Shown: positions 24,301 through 31,266 of the stretch, piece by piece
How the letters are laid out: every line of letters begins with the position of its first letter
How positions within the stretch are numbered: position 1 is the first letter of the stretch
NCBI GenBank assembly: GCA_030429925.1
Contig: JAUIGQ010000016.1
Coordinates: 1-32,653 of the forward strand
Direction of reading: 5' to 3'
Source: Bacteroidia bacterium
GTDB lineage: Bacteria > Bacteroidota > Bacteroidia > Flavobacteriales_E > Vicingaceae
DNA: 32,653 bases
Notes under the pieces: model-generated
What the model was told of the DNA's origin: nothing
Database searches by the model: none
The model's input: the letters and a program-made list of their open reading frames with translations, nothing else
Program-made: the position numbers and the translations under genes

Positions 24301-27136
24301 GATCTACGATGAGTGGATCGCTGATCTTGATCAGCAAAAGGAGCTTAGAAGGAACAGTCTTACAAAGATCGATGATCCAGCAGAGAGAGAAAGAGTTCAA
24401 GAAGAGATCAATCAATTGAGTAGGGAAGTGGCTACCAAACAGGCCGATAGAGAAGCCATTCGCTCAACCATTGCCGCCAGCAGCGGAGGAGCTATTGCTT
24501 CAAGAACAAATGATCTGCAAGATGACAATGGTTCAGAAGCTCCATCAACTGCTCAACTGGAACAAGACAATTCCTCTACTTCAGTAAGTGAACTTTCTAA
24601 GCAGGAAGAGGCAAGGTCTGAGGAATTAGCAGCAGCTTTAGGTCCTACTGATCTTTCAGAAGTCACTTCAGATTCTCCATATCCGCAAGGATTAGATGCA
24701 TTTAAGTTCGACAAATCATATAGCTACTATGCCAATGAGGTAGACCCAGCTTTGAAAGCTGTTAAAACTTCATTGTATCAAGCAAAAGAATATAGCACAA
24801 AGGCTGAAGCAGCAAGAGCAGCAGCTTATACACTTCCAACAGTTGAGGAAAGGCGTCAGGCCTTTGAGGATGTGAATGAGTTCAATGAAGCTTCTGAACT
24901 ATTACAGGTTCAAGCAATGAAAGATGTTGGTGCTGTTAACCAACAAGAATTCTTCAGAAATGCCACTATCTTAAACAATCTGAACGATTATGATGATTCT
25001 GAAATAGAGTCCAATAGTTTGGATATGGCCATACTGCTTCAGGATGAAGCAGATGTCTATTTTAACAATGCACAAGTTGTTAGAAGTGAAGCTCAGGCAA
25101 GCAATTCTAGCTCAGACCAAAGAAGGAAGTTGCAGAAGGCCTACGACTTGGAAATGCTCGCTCTTAATAAGCAAAGACAGGCTCTAGAGGCTCTGAAACT
25201 TGTTGACTCAGAAGCAGAATTGGCAGAAGAAAAAGGAGATAGTCAGTTTAGGAATGCACAGATACAAACCATAACAGATCCTGATATTCTTGCAATTGAG
25301 GAAGCCTCTGAAGCTAAAGCAGAAGGTGATGCAATTATTAAAGATGCAGTTGTATTGGAAGAGGAGGCTGAAAGGTTGAAAAAAAGCGCAGAGGTAGAAA
25401 CAGTTGGTCCTAAAAGGGATAGCTTAATGAGCTTGTATCAGTCAAAGCAAGACAGTTCAATTCAATTGAGAGCTAAGGCGGCAGTATATTATGAAAGAGA
25501 AAAACAAATAGAAAGCGGATTTGAAGCGGCTATGGCATCAGATGCCGGTATCTTAAAGCCAGCCTTGATCTTCACGCAGTCCTATGAATTAGATACCATC
25601 AATGTTGATGAAGAAAGGAAGAACACAATCATAGAATCAAAAGAATATAAGACCTTTTCTGCTGCTGCAAGGGACAATCAACAACTTAGGTTAGCAGCTA
25701 GAGTAGAATATGATAAGGCAGTGGAGCTAAGAAAGAAACAGTTTGAGCTTGATCGCCAAGCTCAGGTTATCTTGGCTTCTGCGGCACAAACGAATGATCC
25801 TACAGAGAAAGAGAGAAGGGTAAAGCAAGCTAGAGTAATTGAGTTAAAGGCTGAAAGACTTAATGAGAGTATAGATTCTCTGAATAAGATCATTAGGGTT
25901 AAGAACTACTTAGTTACCAGTTCAGAAGGGAAGATGAAGGAAAGTATTGCCAGTCTTTCAGCTACTCAGCAAGCAGAGATCATTTACATTGTGAACCAAG
26001 ATCTTGACATTACTTCCACTGATCTTAACTATGAGGAATTGGCTGCTCAAAGCGGAACTATAACTGCTGATCAGTCGGGAGGAAGTGATCTAGCATCTAA
26101 TGATCGCCCAGCTCAATCTGGAACAAAGCTAGGTTCAGATCCAACAGCAAAACCTATTAGTTCAGATCAGGGAGCCCTTAATCAAAGCAAGCCGGATAGT
26201 GGCAATGCTGAAAGAACAGTAGAAAGCTCAGGCGGGGCACCGGAGAAGGTAAATCTAAGTCCACCTATTCCGGTGACAACCAGACCTAAGACTTCAGATT
26301 CAGGCTCTGAGGCTGCAAACAATGCTGAAGAATCTGCTGAATTAGAGAAGATCATTAGATCAGCACCTCGAAGACCGGTGAGCATTGCTAATATTGATAG
26401 GATTCCAAAAAGGATGGATGGACCGATCTTCGTAAAACTTGGACTAAATGAATCTGCCTATGATGAGGCAAAGCCAATTCCAACATTAGCGGAATTGCCG
26501 GAAGGTTTGGTCTATAAGGTACAGGTTGGAGCATTTAGAAAGCCGATTCCACAGGATCTTTTCAAAGGATTTGCACCATTATCTGCAGAACCTGGGCCCA
26601 ATGGTATTACTAGATATACAGCAGGATTATTTACCAATGAAAGAGAAGCCGTGGGGGCGAGAGATGAGATCAGAAACTTCGGTTATAAGGATGCTTTCGT
26701 AGTAGTATTCAAAAACGGACAAAGGGTTTCAATTACTTCTGCAAGGAAGGCTACTTCTTCCACCCAATCTGCAGGAGGAACTCAAAGTAGCGGAGGAGGT
26801 ACGACCCAACCTAGCCCAACAAGAGAGGTTCAAGAAAGCTTTGGTGGTAATGTAAAGAATCTACAGTCTATTGAAGATCTCTTCTTCACGGTTCAAATTG
26901 GTGTATATTCAAAAGAGGTAAAAGATGGAGTTTTCTCAGCTTATCAAGATGTGAATGCGATCAAGTTGCCTACAGGATTGATTAGATATAATAGCGGGAT
27001 ATTTAAGAGCTTAGAGGAAGCTACAAGTCATAAGGATAGAATCAGTTCAAATATTCCCGATGCTTTTGTCGTTGTTTATTATAATGGCAAGAGAATTTCA
27101 CTGAACGAAGCAGCTAGAATCTTAAACCAAAATTAA
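21305..27136 (+). CDS. giant PorE-like envelope protein: TPR, PD40, regulatory-like domain, helical region, two SPOR domains
   Basis: The 1943-residue protein has a signal peptide (to about residue 21). Domains in order: TPR-like helices (25-150); PD40 beta-propeller strands (about 200-345, VYFSSYGKKGENGRDIF and LYFASKGHSSMGGYDLFM); a carboxypeptidase-regulatory-like beta domain (about 350-425, TQQTVGIYNTDENGNYQVEI); a Ser/Gly/Ala-rich linker; a long acidic coiled-coil and helical region (about 570-1570); a Ser/Pro-rich linker; and two SPOR-like domains (about 1733-1812, YKVQVGAFRKPIP; about 1858-1937, FTVQIGVYSKEV). TPR, propeller and regulatory-like domain followed by a peptidoglycan-binding domain is the plan of PorE of T9SS. 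Here SPOR, which binds denuded glycan in known members, takes the OmpA-like position. Role in T9SS or cell wall anchoring is inference. Confidence 0.8.
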   Translation: MMAKSIVALVASFIFINAAFSQTDFKSEEELKSQAQKLFEERKLVEASPLFAQLLSLYPQDPNLNYKYGATLLEASADREKPLKYLKFAVSKSSQVDPLAYFFLGKAHHLSYNFADAVKFYSRFKQKADKGLIEEFKVDRQIEMAKNGNKLLSKLNEVQVLDKQVISRKDFFRIYELEGINGKIIVKPEEFMTKYDQKVGEKSVIYLPANASEVYFSSYGKKGENGRDIFKTVKLGNRSWSEPVNLGPSINTPYDENYPFIHPDGRTLYFASKGHSSMGGYDLFMSVYDQSTASWKEPVNLDFAFSSVDDDILFVTDQNKVLAYFASSRANEGDNISVYKVMVEKAPAELSVIKGKFIAESNPDLKDAKITVIDSKTQQTVGIYNTDENGNYQVEIASNGGVYRFNVETTADDPIHTGEVNIPRQDRFEVLGQELRLVGEGDNQTLVIKNIFDGTMAQSSGAGPSISSQTLRQKALLDINFSEDALAELNARRSAEQAKSNAASPGQAGSTNDQLADQQSSTNPNQGEDPSSTNGADKASDGATGGGGVTPGAAAGAAIAGAAGAAGTKDGTKEAALSNRLAELDQDVSDRSTKLEAQTALAYQKSIDLKSEADKTFQEIGVDPNSPSSGKISSGGGELDGTVEDGNQSKEATDGQIGGAEDQGSSMLYTDSEGNPLTEEEKVKLMKAKELASRAAISAALAQKLEARSKEMKELEADYGNERSNIEGLIQSSNYEQAEEGINSFDNKASSVPSGSDYVSRYDKNLSDAINRESASLDEEKRKLESLQTESDRINNAISELESKVAAANESGTPDEEAQKQLDELKLDKEDLDFQLRSAQSRITQKEDEIAALSLEQEEIRSISNDFSTMDPASSSAQIPASAEKDQLISDLKKYRDNDQLAYTSPKSASSNPDLLSPSAIYIGGEFADGSMAALSASGSDTPTEGSQQSSTTSPIPSSSSSSAASIKPIEAIDESYLSDLNSAEAMPDTDLQNARKLEIYDEWIADLDQQKELRRNSLTKIDDPAERERVQEEINQLSREVATKQADREAIRSTIAASSGGAIASRTNDLQDDNGSEAPSTAQLEQDNSSTSVSELSKQEEARSEELAAALGPTDLSEVTSDSPYPQGLDAFKFDKSYSYYANEVDPALKAVKTSLYQAKEYSTKAEAARAAAYTLPTVEERRQAFEDVNEFNEASELLQVQAMKDVGAVNQQEFFRNATILNNLNDYDDSEIESNSLDMAILLQDEADVYFNNAQVVRSEAQASNSSSDQRRKLQKAYDLEMLALNKQRQALEALKLVDSEAELAEEKGDSQFRNAQIQTITDPDILAIEEASEAKAEGDAIIKDAVVLEEEAERLKKSAEVETVGPKRDSLMSLYQSKQDSSIQLRAKAAVYYEREKQIESGFEAAMASDAGILKPALIFTQSYELDTINVDEERKNTIIESKEYKTFSAAARDNQQLRLAARVEYDKAVELRKKQFELDRQAQVILASAAQTNDPTEKERRVKQARVIELKAERLNESIDSLNKIIRVKNYLVTSSEGKMKESIASLSATQQAEIIYIVNQDLDITSTDLNYEELAAQSGTITADQSGGSDLASNDRPAQSGTKLGSDPTAKPISSDQGALNQSKPDSGNAERTVESSGGAPEKVNLSPPIPVTTRPKTSDSGSEAANNAEESAELEKIIRSAPRRPVSIANIDRIPKRMDGPIFVKLGLNESAYDEAKPIPTLAELPEGLVYKVQVGAFRKPIPQDLFKGFAPLSAEPGPNGITRYTAGLFTNEREAVGARDEIRNFGYKDAFVVVFKNGQRVSITSARKATSSTQSAGGTQSSGGGTTQPSPTREVQESFGGNVKNLQSIEDLFFTVQIGVYSKEVKDGVFSAYQDVNAIKLPTGLIRYNSGIFKSLEEATSHKDRISSNIPDAFVVVYYNGKRISLNEAARILNQN

Positions 27137-27141
27137 CTCAA

Positions 27142-27411
27142 ATGGAAACACAGAAGCAAAATGAGACCATTGAAAAAGAGAGTTTAACGGAATCAGCTAG
27201 TTTGATCCTCTGGAATGATAATGTCAATACATTCGATCATGTAATTGATTGCTTGGTGAGCATTTGTGATCATTCTACAACACAGGCTGAGCAATGCGCC
27301 TATATCGTTCACTACAAAGGTAAATGTGTAGTGAAAGAAGGCGGAAAGGACAGGTTAGAGCCATTGTTGACTGCTTTGCAACAGCAACAATTAACTGCAG
27401 AGATCAAGTAG
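27142..27411 (+). CDS. clpS: ClpS, adaptor of the Clp protease for N-degron substrates
   Basis: This 89-residue protein matches the ClpS core: LILWNDNVNTFDHVIDCLVS (residues 22-41) holds the Asn-Asp pair of the N-degron pocket, and AYIVHYKGKCVVKEG holds the conserved His. A flexible charged N-terminus of about 20 residues is typical. ClpS hands proteins with bulky N-terminal residues to ClpAP/ClpCP in the cytoplasm. It starts 5 bases after the stop of the giant envelope protein, so the two are probably on one transcript although their roles seem unrelated. Confidence 0.88.
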   Translation: METQKQNETIEKESLTESASLILWNDNVNTFDHVIDCLVSICDHSTTQAEQCAYIVHYKGKCVVKEGGKDRLEPLLTALQQQQLTAEIK

Positions 27412-27419
27412 TATCTTTG
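27412..27419 (+). promoter_or_regulatory. candidate -7 element of the M48 peptidase gene
   Basis: TATCTTTG matches TAnnTTTG, directly after the clpS stop and 21 bases before the ATG at 27441. A -33 TTG is not found at the usual spacing, so it may be weak or secondary. Confidence 0.4.
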
Positions 27420-27440
27420 TAATAAATAATCGATTTATAC

Positions 27441-28244
27441 ATGAAAAAGGGATTAACACTCCTTCTTTTAGGAGCCTTATTGAGTCAGTGTGCAACTGTA
27501 CCTATCACAGGTAGAAAGCAAGTGAAATTACTTCCTAGCAGCCAATTGAATGGTATGGCTCTTAGTCAGTATGACGAAGTAAAGAAATCTGAAAAGCTTC
27601 TACCTGATTCGGATCAAAGAGTTAAAGACGTAAGAGAGATTGGAACTAAGATCTCCGCTGCAGTTACCAAATTCATGAAAGCCAACCATATGAAGGACAG
27701 GCTCAGCGAATTCAATTGGGAATTCAATGTTGCGGACCAAGATATTTTGAATGCTTGGTGTATGCCTGGAGGGAAGGTCATGTTCTATACCGGGATACTT
27801 CCGGTTTGCGATGGAGTAGGTGGAATTGCTACTGTAATGGGACATGAAGTTGCACATGCTGTTGCTCGTCATGGAAATGAAAGAATGAGTCAGGGATTGA
27901 TTCAGCAATTTGGAGGTATTGGATTAGCTGTGGCGATGCAAGACAAACCTCAGGAAACACAAAATCTATTTATGGCGGCATACGGTGCTAGCTCTCAACT
28001 GGGAATGCTGAAGTATTCTAGACAACACGAATCAGAAGCTGATAAAATGGGATTGGTATTCATGATCATGGCGGGCTATGAACCGGAAGAAGCCATTGAT
28101 TTCTGGGGGAGAATGTCTGCTCAAAAAGGGGGAGCAGCGCCTCCTGAGTTTTTAAGCACTCATCCTAGCGATCAGACAAGGATCAAAGAGATCAAGGAAT
28201 TTATACCAAAGGCAAAAGAATTAGCTGCAAAGTATAATAAGTAA
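27441..28244 (+). CDS. M48-family lipoprotein metallopeptidase
   Basis: This 267-residue zinc peptidase has a lipoprotein signal with Cys17 as the likely lipidated residue (LLGALLSQCATV); Gln before it is not classical. The active site is HEVAH (135-139), with the third ligand in HESEAD (Glu199). The C-terminal part (FLSTHPSDQTRIKEI) is typical of the BepA/LoiP-type M48 peptidases that handle misfolded outer membrane proteins. It is probably anchored in the inner or outer membrane facing the periplasm. It follows clpS by 29 bases, possibly with its own promoter, and ends at a strong bidirectional terminator. Confidence 0.9.
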   Translation: MKKGLTLLLLGALLSQCATVPITGRKQVKLLPSSQLNGMALSQYDEVKKSEKLLPDSDQRVKDVREIGTKISAAVTKFMKANHMKDRLSEFNWEFNVADQDILNAWCMPGGKVMFYTGILPVCDGVGGIATVMGHEVAHAVARHGNERMSQGLIQQFGGIGLAVAMQDKPQETQNLFMAAYGASSQLGMLKYSRQHESEADKMGLVFMIMAGYEPEEAIDFWGRMSAQKGGAAPPEFLSTHPSDQTRIKEIKEFIPKAKELAAKYNK

Positions 28245-28260
28245 TCAGAAGAATTTATTG

Positions 28261-28297
28261 AACAAAAAAGGGCTGCAATTGCAGCCCTTTTTTTGTT
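28261..28297. terminator. strong bidirectional intrinsic terminator
   Basis: An A-run (28264-28269), the perfect palindrome GGGCTGCAATTGCAGCCC (28270-28287) and a T-run (28288-28294) work as a terminator on both strands. It lies between the 3' ends of the M48 peptidase gene and the THX gene. Confidence 0.93.
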
Positions 28298-28309
28298 ACC
28301 TAATACTCA

Positions 28310-28558
28310 CTATTTCTTGCTCTTAGTAGCAGTAGCTTTCTTTGCTGCCGGTTTCTTTGTCGTTGTTTTCTTAGTTGTAGTCTTTGTGGTTGTCGACTTA
28401 GCTTTTGGAGCAGCTTTTTTGTCTGCTTTTGGTTTTGCTTTCACGGCAGCTTTTGGTTTAGAGCTTGAAAGCGTACTTGCTTTCTTTTTAGGTCTGCTCT
28501 TTCCAAATGATCCTGCTCTAATTTTTCCTTTTCTAGTCTTTATATCTCCTTTTCCCAT
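28310..28558 (-). CDS. ribosomal protein bTHX with a long basic Lys/Ala/Thr tail
   Basis: Residues 1-26 (MGKGDIKTRKGKIRAGSFGK followed by SRPKKK) match the small 30S protein THX, a very short basic protein that sits in the head of the 30S subunit. The usual protein ends at about this point or a little later. Here about 55 more residues follow, made almost only of Lys, Ala, Thr, Pro and Ser (KPKAAVKAKPKADKK, TTTKTTTKKTTTKKPAAKK), like the tail of histone H1 or bacterial H1-like proteins. The start ATG is fixed by the conserved opening. It has a good promoter and shares a terminator with the M48 gene. The neighbouring HU gene also makes a basic protein. Confidence 0.82.
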   Translation of the reverse strand: MGKGDIKTRKGKIRAGSFGKSRPKKKASTLSSSKPKAAVKAKPKADKKAAPKAKSTTTKTTTKKTTTKKPAAKKATATKSKK

Positions 28559-28599
28559 ATGAAATCTCTGATTTTGTTCGGTTTTTGGTCTGTTTTTAA

Positions 28600-28630
28600 C
28601 AAATATAGAAAATTGGAAACTCTAAGACAA
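28600..28630 (-). promoter_or_regulatory. promoter of the THX gene
   Basis: On the minus strand TTG (28630-28628), a 20-base spacer and TATATTTG (28607-28600) match the Bacteroidota consensus. Transcription would start near 28593, giving a leader of about 35 bases. Confidence 0.65.
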
Positions 28631-28643
28631 TTGAATATGAAGC

Positions 28644-28673
28644 AAAAAAAACACCCTTCACTGGGAAGGGTGT
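28644..28673 (-). terminator. intrinsic terminator of the HU gene
   Basis: On the minus strand a 9-bp perfect stem (ACACCCTTC / GAAGGGTGT, five-base loop) is followed by seven T. It lies 22 bases after the HU stop codon. Confidence 0.92.
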
Positions 28674-28695
28674 CTTCAAGGTTTGGTGATCTTAC

Positions 28696-28968
28696 TTACT
28701 TTACTTTGTTAGAAAGTTCGCTTCCAGCTTTGAACTTAACAACATTTTTAGCAGCAATGTTAATTTCTTTACCTGTTTGAGGATTTCTACCTTTACGAGC
28801 AGCTCTCTTAGATACAGAAAAAGTACCAAATCCAACCAAAGCGACTTTGTCTCCTTTTTTAAGAGCACCGCCTGTAGCGTCTAGAAAAGCATCTAAAGCT
28901 CTTTTAGCGTCAGCTTTTGAAAGGTTAGCACCATCTGCAATCGAATCAATTAATTCTGCTTTGTTCAT
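28696..28968 (-). CDS. HU-family DNA-binding protein
   Basis: This 90-residue nucleoid protein has the HU/IHF fold throughout: an N-terminal helical part ([20 protein letters not shown]), the core [20 protein letters not shown] and the DNA-intercalating arm around Arg-Asn-Pro (RNPQTGKEI), ending in a C-terminal helix. It bends and compacts DNA as a dimer. The RNP arm motif and plain N-terminus fit HU better than IHF. It is monocistronic, with a consensus promoter upstream and an intrinsic terminator downstream. Copy number elsewhere in the genome is unknown. Confidence 0.96.
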   Translation of the reverse strand: MNKAELIDSIADGANLSKADAKRALDAFLDATGGALKKGDKVALVGFGTFSVSKRAARKGRNPQTGKEINIAAKNVVKFKAGSELSNKVK

Positions 28969-29021
28969 CTTTTTGAATTTTTGGTTAATGAATTAGTTTA
29001 TTACTTCTAGTGAAGTGAGTA

Positions 29022-29051
29022 CAAATATAGAGTAAAAGTCAAGCGGTGCAA
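29022..29051 (-). promoter_or_regulatory. promoter of the HU gene
   Basis: On the minus strand TTG (29051-29049), a 19-base spacer and TATATTTG (29029-29022) are a full match to the Bacteroidota consensus. The leader would be about 47 bases. Highly expressed HU is a plausible target of such a promoter. Confidence 0.7.
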
Positions 29052-29157
29052 GGATTTCAAGGAAAATCGAAGCTATTTGTTGAAAAGTAAGGTTGAATGT
29101 TAATAACGCCTAAGGAATTCTAGTCAAAATGGCGTCTATACTGACTTTCCGCTAAGG

Positions 29158-31170
29158 CTATTGGATAATAAGCTTTTCTGTAGAGATGGTCTTTGAGCTT
29201 TTTCTTTCAACCACATTTAGAAAATAGATTCCCTTACCAAGGTTTTCCAAGATTGAGATTCTATACGTATCAGAGCTCAATTGCTGTTGATCAACTCTCA
29301 CAGATTGTCCGTTCATTCCGAACAGATAATAATCTATGGCCTCTTCGGATGAATACTTAACCTTGAATTGTCCATCTACGATTGGATTAGGATAGACAAT
29401 AGGTTTAGAGAGATCTTGTTGACCATAGGTATTAGCAAGATGCACTGCTAAGAATGGATAGGTCTTAGATTTTCCATCATGATCATATTGGATCAGTCTA
29501 TAATAGGCAGATTCACTAAAGTCTATTGGATCATGCAGGGAGTAATAAAGATTCTCAGTGGAATTACCACCGTTAGCTTTTGAATTTACAGTAGCTATAG
29601 TCTCTATGTTCTTACCATCAACTGTCTTCTGAATCTCAAATCTGTTGTTGTTGATCTCTGCGCTTGTAGACCAATCTATCAGCACATAATCTCCAATCTG
29701 CTTAACGTTAAAGTTGATCAACTCAACCGGAAGAGGATTAGCTGGTGAGCCGGAGCCAAGTGTAAATGGACTAAAATCAGCGATAGTTCCTGAACTGGAA
29801 ACAGTTCCAGCAGAGGTGTTACCGGTTGTTCCTCCATTACCATGATCTTTCCACTCACCGTCATTGTCATCCCACCTTACAACTTTCAGATCTAACAGAC
29901 TACCTACTAGACTTGTTAAACTCCAAGAGAGGGTTACTGTTTCAGCAGATGTACCAATCAAACGATCTAACTGCCAGTACTCCAATTGACTTGCTGTAGC
30001 TATGGTTGGCTCTCTGCTTAGTAAACTGTACAAGCCATTAGGATTAACTCTAAAATATTCAGCTCTATACATATCCAAGGTAGTATTGGGGTTGCTAATA
30101 CTAATTGGTAGATAAAAAACTCCATCACCTGTAGGAAAGGTAAATGGGTCATTACCAATCTTATTAATAGGCCCATCTATAAAGCTCGCGGAATTGGCAT
30201 CTGTAGCAGTGGCATTATCCAAGAAGGTAACACTATTTCCATTACCTCTAATAATTCCGTTGAACATTCTCATTCTTGTTCCTATTAGAATAGAATCATT
30301 GAGATCAATTCCCCCAATTGAATTTAAAACCCTTAAGGTAGAGAAGGTTGTATTGCCGGTAATACTTTGAGAACCAATTCCTTCAAGTCTGACTGTGCCT
30401 CCTGAGATGTTGGAAGTACCTGAATTATTCCAATTGCCATCCAATCGTAATACTCCATTCGACATGGTGAGTAGATCATTTCCACCGGTCATGTTCAAGT
30501 TCCCATTGATGTCTAAGAAGGCAGATGCACTTGTAATATTTATATTCACATCTTCACCATCACTTCTTACGTCTCCAGAAGTAATCAATGATCCTCCACT
30601 AATTGTAACAGAATGATCATCACCCGTTTGATCATCAAACACAAGATTCGTGCATCTAATCTCTCCATTGCTTAAATTAATGATTGTTGAGCCATCTGTT
30701 CCGTTGGTAGCCGGACCATCATTCCCCAATACTATATCGCCACTAACATTCAGGTCTCCACCTGCCACAATAATAGAAGATCCTGCATCAAACAAATAAA
30801 GACTACCAGTGACGTTCAGTTCACCTCCAGTAAGAATTAGATCAGATCCTCCATAGACTCCAAGATCACCATCAAAAGTGACAGTCCCACCCCTGATTTG
30901 AACTAATGAATTACCGCTTATCTCACAATTTTCCATATCAAAACCAACTGGAGTAGAGGTTATGACAGGAGCATCAGCATAGGTTCCATCAATTATAAAG
31001 TCAGCCGCGTCTCCATTTGCAGGATCGGGATCCGCACCACCCCCCGGAGTCCAGTTTCCTGCAACTGTCCAACTTGAATCTACACTACCATCCCATGTGT
31101 AGGTTTTGCCAGCAAAGGAACTTCCTACAAAACCAACAAGGAGCATCATAATTAGTAATAGTCTCTTCAT
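29158..31170 (-). CDS. secreted beta-helix-like protein with T9SS type A sorting domain
   Basis: This 670-residue protein has a signal peptide (LLLIMMLLVGFVGSSFAG) and a start of the mature part (TYTWDGSVDSSWTVAGNW) seen in autotransporter- or adhesin-like beta-helix proteins. About 300 residues of short repeats follow with the pattern xxxITGGxLxVTGxLxL, which suggests a right-handed beta-helix. A beta-sandwich region comes next (GNGGTTGNTSAGTV to NPLPVELINFNVKQ). The T9SS sorting domain starts at about residue 588 (PIVYPNPIVDGQFKVKY) and ends STEKLIIQ. It is probably a surface or secreted adhesin-like protein. A paralogue lies just upstream on the same strand. Confidence 0.85.
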   Translation of the reverse strand: MKRLLLIMMLLVGFVGSSFAGKTYTWDGSVDSSWTVAGNWTPGGGADPDPANGDAADFIIDGTYADAPVITSTPVGFDMENCEISGNSLVQIRGGTVTFDGDLGVYGGSDLILTGGELNVTGSLYLFDAGSSIIVAGGDLNVSGDIVLGNDGPATNGTDGSTIINLSNGEIRCTNLVFDDQTGDDHSVTISGGSLITSGDVRSDGEDVNINITSASAFLDINGNLNMTGGNDLLTMSNGVLRLDGNWNNSGTSNISGGTVRLEGIGSQSITGNTTFSTLRVLNSIGGIDLNDSILIGTRMRMFNGIIRGNGNSVTFLDNATATDANSASFIDGPINKIGNDPFTFPTGDGVFYLPISISNPNTTLDMYRAEYFRVNPNGLYSLLSREPTIATASQLEYWQLDRLIGTSAETVTLSWSLTSLVGSLLDLKVVRWDDNDGEWKDHGNGGTTGNTSAGTVSSSGTIADFSPFTLGSGSPANPLPVELINFNVKQIGDYVLIDWSTSAEINNNRFEIQKTVDGKNIETIATVNSKANGGNSTENLYYSLHDPIDFSESAYYRLIQYDHDGKSKTYPFLAVHLANTYGQQDLSKPIVYPNPIVDGQFKVKYSSEEAIDYYLFGMNGQSVRVDQQQLSSDTYRISILENLGKGIYFLNVVERKSSKTISTEKLIIQ

Positions 31171-31266
31171 CTTTTATACTGTAGTTTGACACTAATGATA
31201 ACGCGAAAATAAGAATATGGTTACAATAAAAGAGCTAGTTTTTTTCTAGGAATTGACAATTAGATC

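Noticed and set aside
28293-28562. Open frame of 89 codons on the plus strand with very hydrophobic sequence
   Set aside because: It is the antisense image of the Lys/Ala/Thr-rich THX gene; the minus strand has the conserved THX opening, promoter and terminator.
29122-29145. AGTCA/TGACT inverted repeat as terminator of the 670-residue cargo gene
   Set aside because: The stem is only 5 bp with a 14-base loop and no T-run.
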